Shown here: in pieces, positions 8,132-15,650 of the stretch | How the letters are laid out: the number at the start of each line of letters is the position of its first letter | Numbering within the stretch: the stretch's first letter is position 1 | Source of the DNA: Glycomyces terrestris | GTDB taxonomy: Bacteria > Actinomycetota > Actinomycetes > Mycobacteriales > Micromonosporaceae | Direction: 5' to 3' | Assembly: GCF_003933745.1 (NCBI RefSeq) | Contig: NZ_RSEB01000005.1 | Coordinates: 186,001-250,000, forward strand | DNA: 64,000 bases | The notes under the pieces: generated by a model | Seen by the model: only the letters and a program-made list of their open reading frames with translations | Database searches by the model: none | What the model was told of the DNA's origin: nothing | Translations under genes and position numbers: made by a program

Positions 8132-11100
8132 ATGGGCAGCGTGTTCGACCTCCGCTTTGAGTTGACCGATCCGCCCGCCGAGCAGGAGTGCGAACTCGAC
8201 CCGGCGCAGCGGTCGGTGACCGAACACGCCGCCGGGCCGCTCCTGGTGCGCGGCGGCCCCCAGACCGGCAAGACCGAGGCGCTCCTGCGGGCCGCCGCCG
8301 CGAAGGTCGAGGCCGGGGCCGACCCTGCCTCCGTCATGTTCTTCGGGCTGCGCCGCCAGGACACCGCGCACCTGCGCGCCCGCCTGAACGCCGCCACCGC
8401 CGCGGTCTCGGCCGCCGAGATCGGCGTGTACACCTTCCCCGCGTTCGCGTTCGCGCTGCTGCGCGCGGCCGCCGCCCAGGACGGCCGCGAGGAGCCGCGC
8501 CTGCTCACCGGCCCCGAGGCCGACGCCCTCATCCGGTCGATGCTCGAAGGCGAGGACTTCGGCTGGCCCGACGGCTTCGACGAGGCCGTGCGCACCTACG
8601 CGTTCGCGCAGCAGCTGCGCGACCTGGTCCTGCGCTGCGGCGAGCGCGGCCTCTCCGCGCCCGAGCTGACTCGGCTCGCGCTCGAGCACGACCGCCCCGA
8701 ATGGGCCGTCGCCGCGCGCTTCTACGACCGGTACGTCACCACCCTCGCGCTCCAGTCCATGTCGAGCGCCCTCTACGACTCCGCGGAGATCGTGCGGGCC
8801 GCCGCCGCGGCCCTGCGCGCGCGCCCCGAGCTCCTGCCGCGCCCCGCGTGGGTGTTCGTCGACGACCTCCAGGACGCCACCCCGGCCCACCTGCGGCTGC
8901 TCGAACTCCTCGTCGGCGAGCGCGGCAACATCGTCGCGGCCGGCACCCCCGACGCGGCCGTGTTCGGCTACCAGGGCGGCGACCCGGAGTCGGTGCGCGA
9001 GTTCCCGTTCCGGTTCCCCGGCCCCGACGGCGCCGAGGCGCCCACGGTCCAGCTGAACGACGTCCACGCGGTGGCGCTCGCGCCCCTCGCGGCGACCACG
9101 GCCCTGTCGCGGCGGCTGCGCGGGTCCGACCGGGACCGGCGGCGCGGCACCGCCTCGGAGGAGCCGGGCCGGGCCGAGGTCGTGTACCTGCCCTCGCCCA
9201 CGCGGGAGGCGGTGTACATCGCCGACACCGCGCGCCGCGCCCACCTGCTCGACGGCGTCCCCTACGGCGACATGGCGGTCGTCGTCAAGTCGGCGTCGTC
9301 GATCCCGCACCTGCGGCGGGCGATGCAGCACGCCGGGGTGCCGACCCGGCAGGCCGCCGACGACGTGCCGCTCCCGGCGCACCCCACCGTGCGCGACCTG
9401 CTGCGGGTCGTCCTCGTCGGGCGCCACCCCGAGCGGCTCGACGAGACCGTCGCGGCCGGGCTGCTGCACTCCCAGTTCGGCGGCGCCGACCCGTTCGCGG
9501 AGCGGCGGCTGCGCCAGGAGCTGCGGCGCCTCGCCGTCGCGGCCGACGACTTCTCCCCCGGCGCCGACCTGCTCGTGGAGGCCCTGGCCGACCCCGCGCG
9601 GATCGCGGCCCTCCCCGAGGAGGAGTGGGCCGAGCCGGCGCGGCGCCTCGACGCGCTGTTCACCGCGGCCCGCGAGGGCGGCGGGATCACCGCGACGCTG
9701 TGGACGGTGTGGGAGGCGTCCGGGCTGGGCGAGCGCCTCAAGCGGCGGGCGCTGTCCTCGGACCGGCGGGCGCAGCGCGCCGACGCCGAGCTCGACGCCG
9801 TCATCGCCATGTTCGACCTCGCCGCCGACTACGAGAGGAAGCAGCCGGGCGCGCTCGTCGACGTGTTCTGCGAGCACGTCCTCCACCAGCAGCTGCCCGG
9901 CGACTTCCTGTCCGCGCGCGCGGAACTGGGCGACGCGGTGACGCTCGCGACCGCGCACGCCGCGCACGGGCGGCAGTGGGACTTCGTGGTCGTCGCCGGC
10001 GCGCAGGAGGGCGCGTGGCCGAACCTGCGCCCGCGCGGCTCGCTCCTGGGCGCCGAGGCGCTCGTCGACGTCCTCGACGGCCGCGCCGACGTCGACCAGG
10101 TGGCGCAGCTCCTCGACGAGGAGCGGCGCCTGTTCTACAACGCGTGCACCCGGGCGCGCACGCGCCTGCTGGTCACCGCGGTCGACTCCGACGACCTCCA
10201 GCCGAGCCGGTTCACCGCGGAGCTCGGTGTCGAGCCGGTCACCGCGCCGCGGCGCGGGCGGCCCCTCAGCCTCGCGTCGCTCGCGGCCCGCCTGCGGGAG
10301 GCCGTGATCGACGCCGGGCACGCCGAGCGGGACGCGGCCGCGGCCGGGCTGCGGCGCCTGGCCGAGTCGGGGGTGCCCGGCGCGGACCCGGCGAAGTGGT
10401 GGGGGCTCGCGCAGCTCTCGGACGAGCGCGCGCTCGCGCTCGCGGGCGAGACGATCCGGATCTCGCCGTCCCAGGTGGAGACCTCCCAGCAGTGCGGGCT
10501 GCGGTGGGTCCTGGAGTCGCACGGCGCCGACGACGGCGACCTGCTGCCGCGCCACCTCGGCACGCTCCTGCACGCCGCGGCCGAGGCGGTCACCGTCGAC
10601 CCCGCCGCGGACCCGAAGGCGGTCATGGAGCAGGTCGTGGGCGAGCACTTCGACCGGCTCCCGTTCGAGGCGCCGTGGCACGCCGAGCAGCAGCGCCGCC
10701 GCGTCTCCGGCGCGGTCGAGCGGTTCGCGGCCTGGCTGCGCTCGAACCAGCGCGAGCTCCTCGGGGCCGAGCGGTCGTTCCGGGTCAAGCTCGAACTGGG
10801 GCCGCCGGGCGTCGAGGTGGTCATGTCCGGGCAGGTGGACCGGCTCGAACGCGACGGCGACGGGCGCCTGTACGTGGTCGACCTGAAGACCGGCAAGAAC
10901 GTGCCGAAGGCGAGCGAGGTGCAGACGCACGCGCAGCTGGGCGCGTACCAGCTGGCGGTCGCCGAGGGCGCGTTCGAGGAGGGCGCCGAGCCGGGCGGCG
11001 GCGAACTGGTCTACCCGAACGTGGAGAACAAGAAGTCGATCCGGATCGTGGCGCAGGGCCCGCTCGGCGAGGGCGAGAACCCGGACTGGGCGCGCGAGGC

Positions 11101-11230
11101 CGTGGCCGAGGCCGCGAACCGGATGGCCGGCGACGTGTTCGAGGCGCGGAACACGAGCAAGTGCGCCACCTGCAAGATCAAGCAGTGCTGCCCGATCGCG
11201 GACGAGGGACGGCAGGTCACCGATGAGTGA
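8132..11230 (+). CDS. adnA: AdnA-like subunit of the AdnAB helicase-nuclease
   Basis: AdnAB resects DNA double-strand breaks in actinobacteria in place of RecBCD or AddAB. The 1032-residue protein has a UvrD-like motor (Walker A GGPQTGKT at 41-48) and a C-terminal RecB-type nuclease with VVDLKTGK. Cysteines in QQCGLRW and CATCKIKQCC (C-x2-C-x5-C) fit the iron-sulfur staple of this family. Motor motifs are degenerate: VDDLQD replaces DEYQD, and GTPDAAVFGYQG replaces GDPNQSIYSWRG. Start is uncertain: ATG 8132, or GTG 8114 with neither having a ribosome site. It overlaps adnB by 8 bases. Confidence 0.88.
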   Translation: MGSVFDLRFELTDPPAEQECELDPAQRSVTEHAAGPLLVRGGPQTGKTEALLRAAAAKVEAGADPASVMFFGLRRQDTAHLRARLNAATAAVSAAEIGVYTFPAFAFALLRAAAAQDGREEPRLLTGPEADALIRSMLEGEDFGWPDGFDEAVRTYAFAQQLRDLVLRCGERGLSAPELTRLALEHDRPEWAVAARFYDRYVTTLALQSMSSALYDSAEIVRAAAAALRARPELLPRPAWVFVDDLQDATPAHLRLLELLVGERGNIVAAGTPDAAVFGYQGGDPESVREFPFRFPGPDGAEAPTVQLNDVHAVALAPLAATTALSRRLRGSDRDRRRGTASEEPGRAEVVYLPSPTREAVYIADTARRAHLLDGVPYGDMAVVVKSASSIPHLRRAMQHAGVPTRQAADDVPLPAHPTVRDLLRVVLVGRHPERLDETVAAGLLHSQFGGADPFAERRLRQELRRLAVAADDFSPGADLLVEALADPARIAALPEEEWAEPARRLDALFTAAREGGGITATLWTVWEASGLGERLKRRALSSDRRAQRADAELDAVIAMFDLAADYERKQPGALVDVFCEHVLHQQLPGDFLSARAELGDAVTLATAHAAHGRQWDFVVVAGAQEGAWPNLRPRGSLLGAEALVDVLDGRADVDQVAQLLDEERRLFYNACTRARTRLLVTAVDSDDLQPSRFTAELGVEPVTAPRRGRPLSLASLAARLREAVIDAGHAERDAAAAGLRRLAESGVPGADPAKWWGLAQLSDERALALAGETIRISPSQVETSQQCGLRWVLESHGADDGDLLPRHLGTLLHAAAEAVTVDPAADPKAVMEQVVGEHFDRLPFEAPWHAEQQRRRVSGAVERFAAWLRSNQRELLGAERSFRVKLELGPPGVEVVMSGQVDRLERDGDGRLYVVDLKTGKNVPKASEVQTHAQLGAYQLAVAEGAFEEGAEPGGGELVYPNVENKKSIRIVAQGPLGEGENPDWAREAVAEAANRMAGDVFEARNTSKCATCKIKQCCPIADEGRQVTDE

Positions 11231-14200
11231 GGCACGGGTGGACGGGGCGCGGGCGGGCCGCCGGTACAGCGCGCTGGGGCTCGCGAACCGGCTGGGCGCG
11301 AACCGGCCGACCGCCGAGCAGGAGGCGGTGATCGAGGCCGGGCGCGACCCGATGCTCGTCATCGCGGGCGCGGGCTCGGGCAAGACGACGACGATGGCCG
11401 ACCGGGTGGTGTGGCTCATCGCGAACCGGGTGGTGCGGCCCGAGCACATCCTGGGGCTCACGTTCACGCGCAAGGCCGCGGCGGAGCTCGCGGCGCGCGT
11501 CAGGGACAAGCTGCGGCGCCTGACCGAGTCGATCCCGGAGCTGTCGGAGCTGCACGGGGAGCCGTCGGTGTCGACGTACAACGCGTACGCGGGGAACCTG
11601 GTCGGCGAGCACGGGCTGCGCATCGGGATCGAGCCGGGGACGCGGATCGTCACCGACACGGGGCGCTGGCAGATCGCGCGCGACCTGGTGTGCGCGTGGG
11701 ACGGCGAGATGAGCGAGTTCGACGTCGGGATCGACGAGGTGACCAAGCGGGTGCTCCAGTTGGCCGGGCAGCTCGCGGAGCACCTGCGGGACGGCGCGGA
11801 CCTGCGGGCGTTCGGGCGCGGCCTGTACGAGGAGCTGGAGGAGCGCACGAACGGCAGGCCGCTGAACGACGAGTTCCGGGGCCTGGCGTCGCTGCGGCGC
11901 AAGTACGACCAGCTGCTGCCGCTGGTGGAGGCGTGGGACCGGCGCAAGCGCGAGCTCGGCGTCATGGACTTCGCCGACCAGCTGTCGCTGGCCGCGCAGC
12001 TGGTCGCGGGCGCGCCGGAGATCATCCGGTCCGAGCGGGACCGGTGGAGGGTGGTGCTCCTCGACGAGTACCAGGACACGTCGTTCTCGCAGGTGTCGCT
12101 GCTGCGCGACCTGTTCGGCGGCGGGCACCCGGTGACGGCGGTCGGCGACCCGAACCAGTCGATCTACTCGTGGCGCGGGGCCTCGGCGGGGACGCTCCAG
12201 CGCTTCCCGGCGGACTTCCCGGCGGCGAGCGGGGAGCCCGCGAAGGTCGCGTACCTGACGAAGTCGTGGCGCAACCGCGAGGCGGTCCTGGAGGCGGCGA
12301 ACACCGTGTCGGCGCCGCTGCGGGCCGGGAACGTGCCGCCGCTGTCGGTGGGCGCGAAGTTCGACGACGAGCACGGGCGCGGCTCGGTCGAGGCGGCGAT
12401 GCACCTGTCGGCGGCCGAGGAGGCGGCGTGGGTCGCGGCGCGCCTGGTCGCGGTGTGGCGGCCGGACGCGGAGGAGACCGCGGCGGTCCTCATCCGCAAG
12501 CGCCGCCAGATCCCGGCCCTGCACCGGGCGCTCACGAACGCCGGGCTGCCCGTGCAGGTCGTGGGGTCGCTGGGGCTGCTGTACTTCCCGGAGGTGGCCG
12601 AGACCGTGGCGATGCTGCGCGCGGCGGCCGACCCGATGAACGGCCCGGCGCTCATGCGGCTGCTCGCGGGGAACCGGTGGCGGATCGGGCCGCGCGACAT
12701 CGCGGCCCTGTGGGCGCGGGCGCGGGAGCTCGCCCCCGACTCGCGCGGGTTCGAGCCGGACGCGGGCGTGGAGGCCGAGGCGTCCCTCGCTGACGCGCTC
12801 GGCGATCCCGGTGCGGCCGAACGCTACTCGACGCTCGGGTACCTGCGGTTCGCGCAGCTGCACGAGGAGCTGAGCTGGATCCGCAGCCGGCTGGGGCAGA
12901 GCCTGCCCGACGTGGTCGGCGACGTCATCGCGCACACCGGGCTCGACGTCGAGGTCATGCTCCACCACGGCGACCTGTCCAATCTGGACGAGTTCATCGA
13001 CGTGGCGGCCGCGTACGAGAACGACACCGCGGGCGCGAGCATCCCGGGGTTCCTGTCGTACCTGGAGACCGCGGCCGAGCAGGAGCGGGGGCTGACGGTG
13101 GAGGGCGCGAACCCGGCCGGCGGGGTGGTGCAGCTGCTCACCGTGCACGCCGCGAAGGGCCTGGAGTGGGACGTGGTGGCCGTGCCGGGCCTGTGCGACG
13201 GGATCCTGCCGACCACGAAGCGCGACTCGACGTGGGTCTCCGACGCGGCCCGGCTGCCGTACCCGCTGCGCGGCGACGCCGAGAACCTCCCGGTGCTGTA
13301 CCTCGACGAGGCGCACGTGCCCGCGGAGGTCGCCAAGGCCGTCAAGGCGTTCAAACAGGACGACCACGAGGCGAACCTCGGCGAGGAGCGCCGGCTCGCG
13401 TACGTGGCGATGACGCGCGCCCGCCGGGCGCTGCTGGCGAGCGGCTACTGGTGGGACGCGGACAAGCAGGGCGCGCGCAAGCCCGCCCCGTACCTCGAGG
13501 AGGCCCGGAGCGCGGGCGCCGAGGTCCCGGTGTGGGTCGAGTCGGGCCCCACGAACCCGCTGGAGGACCAGGCCCGGACGGCGCAGTGGCCGAGCAGGGC
13601 GCCCTTGGGGTCCCGGCAGGCGGCGTTCGCCGAGGCGGCCGAGCTGGTGCTGTCCGCGCCCGAGCCGGGCCGCGAGGGGCCGCTGGGCCGGCAGTGGCGC
13701 GAGGAGGCCGAGCTGCTGCTGGCCGAGCGCGACGAGCGCGAGTCGGGCGTGGTGCGCCTGCCGCGCCCGGCGCGCCTGTCGACGTCGCAGCTCATGGCGA
13801 TGCGCGCCGACGAGGCGGCCTTCGCGGCGGAGCGGCGCCGTCCGATGCCGCAGCCGCCGCGCCCGGCGACCCAGCGCGGCACCGAGTTCCACTCGTGGGT
13901 CGAGGAGTTCTTCGGCGGCGGCGCCCTGTTCGACCCCGCCGACCTCCCCGGCGCGGCCGACGAGGCCGTGGACCAGGCCGACCTCGAACGCCTGAAGGCC
14001 GCGTTCCGGGCCTCGGCGTGGGCGGGCCGCCGCATCGCCGCGCAGGAGGTGCCGTTCGTCATCGACTTCGAGGGCACGGTGGTGCGCGGGCGCATCGACG
14101 CGGTGTTCCACAACGAGGACGGCGGCTACGACATCGTCGACTGGAAGACCGGCCGCCCGCCCGAGGGCGACGCGGCCGCGCACGCCGCCCTCCAGCTCAA

Positions 14201-14306
14201 GGTCTACCGCCGCGCCTGGGCCCGCCTCAAGGGCGTCGACGAGGCCGAGGTGCGGGCCGCGTTCCACTACATCGGCGCGAACCGCACCTGGTGGCCGGAG
14301 CTGTAG
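11223..14306 (+). CDS. adnB: AdnB-like subunit of the AdnAB helicase-nuclease
   Basis: This is the active motor subunit, with 1027 residues. All UvrD/Rep motifs are intact: GAGSGKT (49-55), the TFTRKAAAE segment, LLDEYQD, GDPNQSIYSWRG, TVHAAKGLEWDVV and YVAMTRAR. The C-terminal nuclease has GTEFHSWVE and IVDWKTGRP, the catalytic Asp-x-Lys. ATG 11223 overlaps the end of adnA by 8 bases. Together the two subunits give dual motors and dual nucleases for end resection. Confidence 0.92.
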   Translation: MSEARVDGARAGRRYSALGLANRLGANRPTAEQEAVIEAGRDPMLVIAGAGSGKTTTMADRVVWLIANRVVRPEHILGLTFTRKAAAELAARVRDKLRRLTESIPELSELHGEPSVSTYNAYAGNLVGEHGLRIGIEPGTRIVTDTGRWQIARDLVCAWDGEMSEFDVGIDEVTKRVLQLAGQLAEHLRDGADLRAFGRGLYEELEERTNGRPLNDEFRGLASLRRKYDQLLPLVEAWDRRKRELGVMDFADQLSLAAQLVAGAPEIIRSERDRWRVVLLDEYQDTSFSQVSLLRDLFGGGHPVTAVGDPNQSIYSWRGASAGTLQRFPADFPAASGEPAKVAYLTKSWRNREAVLEAANTVSAPLRAGNVPPLSVGAKFDDEHGRGSVEAAMHLSAAEEAAWVAARLVAVWRPDAEETAAVLIRKRRQIPALHRALTNAGLPVQVVGSLGLLYFPEVAETVAMLRAAADPMNGPALMRLLAGNRWRIGPRDIAALWARARELAPDSRGFEPDAGVEAEASLADALGDPGAAERYSTLGYLRFAQLHEELSWIRSRLGQSLPDVVGDVIAHTGLDVEVMLHHGDLSNLDEFIDVAAAYENDTAGASIPGFLSYLETAAEQERGLTVEGANPAGGVVQLLTVHAAKGLEWDVVAVPGLCDGILPTTKRDSTWVSDAARLPYPLRGDAENLPVLYLDEAHVPAEVAKAVKAFKQDDHEANLGEERRLAYVAMTRARRALLASGYWWDADKQGARKPAPYLEEARSAGAEVPVWVESGPTNPLEDQARTAQWPSRAPLGSRQAAFAEAAELVLSAPEPGREGPLGRQWREEAELLLAERDERESGVVRLPRPARLSTSQLMAMRADEAAFAAERRRPMPQPPRPATQRGTEFHSWVEEFFGGGALFDPADLPGAADEAVDQADLERLKAAFRASAWAGRRIAAQEVPFVIDFEGTVVRGRIDAVFHNEDGGYDIVDWKTGRPPEGDAAAHAALQLKVYRRAWARLKGVDEAEVRAAFHYIGANRTWWPEL

Positions 14307-14366
14307 CGTGGAGTTCAGTCCAGGCTCGCCGCGGGTTTGCCATGCCCTTCTAATCTGGCGTTCGAA

Positions 14367-14384
14367 CCGGCCTGCCCAGGCCGG
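14367..14384 (+). terminator. Short hairpin after adnB
   Basis: Arms 14367-14374 and 14377-14384 are perfect reverse complements, all but closing on themselves. It lies 61 bp past the adnB stop and is the only terminator candidate before the next gene. Confidence 0.45.
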
Positions 14385-14413
14385 ACGCGATCCCCCCGAT
14401 CTGATTGGATCTC

Positions 14414-14884
14414 ATGAGCATCAACGTCACGCTCCGCCGCACCACCGCCGTCGCCGGCGGCGCCTTCGCGCTCGCCCTGACCCTCGCCGCCTGCGGCGCC
14501 GGGAACGACACGCCCGACGGCGCGGTCGAGAACTTCCTCGACAACGGCGCCGAGGACATGGTCACCGCCATGCTCGACGGCGACGCCGACAAGGCCGGCG
14601 AGGTCGCCTCCGACCACTTCTGCGCCGACGACGTCGAGGGCGTCAAGGAGGCCGCCGGCATGTTCGCGGACATGTCCGAGGAGGAGCGCCAGTCCGCCCT
14701 GGACATGGCCGGCGACGAGTTCACCATGTTCGAAGACCTCTCCTACGAGATCGGCGAGGTCACCGAGGACGGCGACACCGCCACCGTCGAAGCCTCCATC
14801 ACCGCCGACGGCGAGACCACCGACGAGACCTTCGACCTCGTCAAGGAAGACGACGCCTGGAAGATCTGCGGCTTCCTCGCCTAG
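14414..14884 (+). CDS. Small NTF2-like (DUF4878-type) lipoprotein
   Basis: The protein has 156 residues. Residues 1-27 are a lipoprotein signal with the lipobox LAAC (Cys27). The rest looks like a cystatin/NTF2-like fold of the DUF4878 type: helical DGAVENFLDNG... followed by strands in EVTEDGDTATVEASI and a closing DDAWKICGF. It also has a pair of Cys that could form a disulfide. Function is unknown. ATG 14414 is chosen because residues follow a normal signal peptide; TTG 14405 is in frame upstream. No clear ribosome site is visible. Confidence 0.75.
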   Translation: MSINVTLRRTTAVAGGAFALALTLAACGAGNDTPDGAVENFLDNGAEDMVTAMLDGDADKAGEVASDHFCADDVEGVKEAAGMFADMSEEERQSALDMAGDEFTMFEDLSYEIGEVTEDGDTATVEASITADGETTDETFDLVKEDDAWKICGFLA

Positions 14885-14898
14885 CACCGGACAGCGAA

Positions 14899-14927
14899 GG
14901 GCCCGGCGAGCGCCGCTCGCCGGGCCC
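14899..14927 (+). terminator. Terminator after the lipoprotein gene
   Basis: A perfect 12-bp stem (14899-14910 with 14916-14927) with a 5-base loop begins 14 bp past the stop. Its sequence is nearly the same as the terminator at 15606-15638. Confidence 0.8.
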
Positions 14928-14952
14928 GTTCCCGTGCGCACCGGAATGTCCG

Positions 14953-14981
14953 TTGCCGTGGCCGGTCCGGACCCCTACAGT
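14953..14981 (+). promoter_or_regulatory. Promoter of a leaderless antitoxin-toxin operon
   Basis: TTGCCG at 14953-14958, a 17-bp gap and TACAGT at 14976-14981 make a good SigA-type promoter. The ATG of the antitoxin at 14988 starts only 6 bases after the -10 box, so the transcript should begin at or next to the start codon and have no ribosome site. Confidence 0.65.
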
Positions 14982-14987
14982 CACGGC

Positions 14988-15164
14988 ATGACCGAGACTC
15001 CAGCGGAGAACGAGCCCGCAACGGAAGGGGCCCTTTCCGAGACGGCGAACGTCGCGCCGGCCGAGACGACCGGCGGCGAGGCGGAGCGGCGGGGGCGGTT
15101 CGAGCGGCTCCTCGCCGACGCCCTGGTTGAGGACGGCGAACTGCTCGACCGGCTCGCGACATGA
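14988..15164 (+). CDS. Putative antitoxin of a Doc-type toxin
   Basis: This small protein (58 residues) has a disordered acidic, Thr/Ala/Glu-rich N-terminal half and a C-terminal helix with RFERLLADALVEDGELLDRL. It overlaps the toxin gene by ATGA. Position and coupling suggest an antitoxin that covers the Doc active site through its helix. Unlike Phd or YefM antitoxins it shows no N-terminal DNA-binding fold, so autoregulation is unclear. The start at ATG 14988 is fixed by the promoter, with no ribosome site upstream. Confidence 0.6.
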   Translation: MTETPAENEPATEGALSETANVAPAETTGGEAERRGRFERLLADALVEDGELLDRLAT

Positions 15165-15553
15165 CCGGCCGCATCGACTACCTCGACCTCGCCGACCTGA
15201 TGGTGGTGGCGCGGGCCGTGACCGGCCTGGCGCACCCGCCGGTGCGCGACCCCGGCCTCCTCGAGTCCGCGCTCGCCAGGCCCGCGACGAGCGTGTTCGG
15301 GCAGGAGGCGTTCCCGTCGCTGCACGAGAAGGCCGCCGCCCTGTTCCACTCGCTCGCGCGCAACCACCCGCTCGCCGACGGGAACAAGCGCCTCGCGTAC
15401 ATGGCCGCGAAGATCATGTACGGCCTCAACGGCTTCCACCTGCGGGTGCCCTCGGTCGACGAGGGCGACGCATTCGTCCGCGCGGTCGCCAAAGGCGACT
15501 TCGAGGTCCCCGAACTCGCGGCCGCGCTCGCCGCCTGGACCACGCCGCGCTGA
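15161..15553 (+). CDS. doc: Doc/Fic-family toxin
   Basis: Doc toxins phosphorylate EF-Tu and stop translation. This 130-residue protein has the Doc layout, with the catalytic loop HPLADGNKRLAY at 69-80 (His69, Asp73, Asn75, Lys76, Arg77), close to the consensus of Doc rather than AMP-transferring Fic proteins. All active-site residues are present, so the toxin looks functional. It is coupled to the antitoxin gene upstream and ends before a bidirectional terminator. Confidence 0.85.
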   Translation: MTGRIDYLDLADLMVVARAVTGLAHPPVRDPGLLESALARPATSVFGQEAFPSLHEKAAALFHSLARNHPLADGNKRLAYMAAKIMYGLNGFHLRVPSVDEGDAFVRAVAKGDFEVPELAAALAAWTTPR

Positions 15554-15605
15554 CCGGCGCCCCGCCCGGACCGCGGACCGCCGGCGGCGCGCACACCTGA
15601 CAGCG

Positions 15606-15638
15606 AAGGGCCCGGCGAGCGGCGCTCGCCGGGCCCTT
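15606..15638. terminator. Bidirectional terminator between doc and ileS
   Basis: A perfect 15-bp stem (15606-15620 with 15624-15638) and 3-base loop lie between two convergent genes, 13 bp from the ileS stop and about 50 bp from the doc stop. Confidence 0.85.
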
Positions 15639-15650
15639 GATCTCTTGCGC

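Noticed and set aside
8003..12079. A 1358-codon minus-strand frame opposite adnA
   Set aside because: It is a shadow of the helicase gene, rich in Arg/Gly/Ala with no conserved motif and no start signal.
14351..14385. A TTCGAAC motif resembling a tRNA T-loop
   Set aside because: No matching acceptor, D or anticodon stem can be folded around it, and the T-stem fails to pair.
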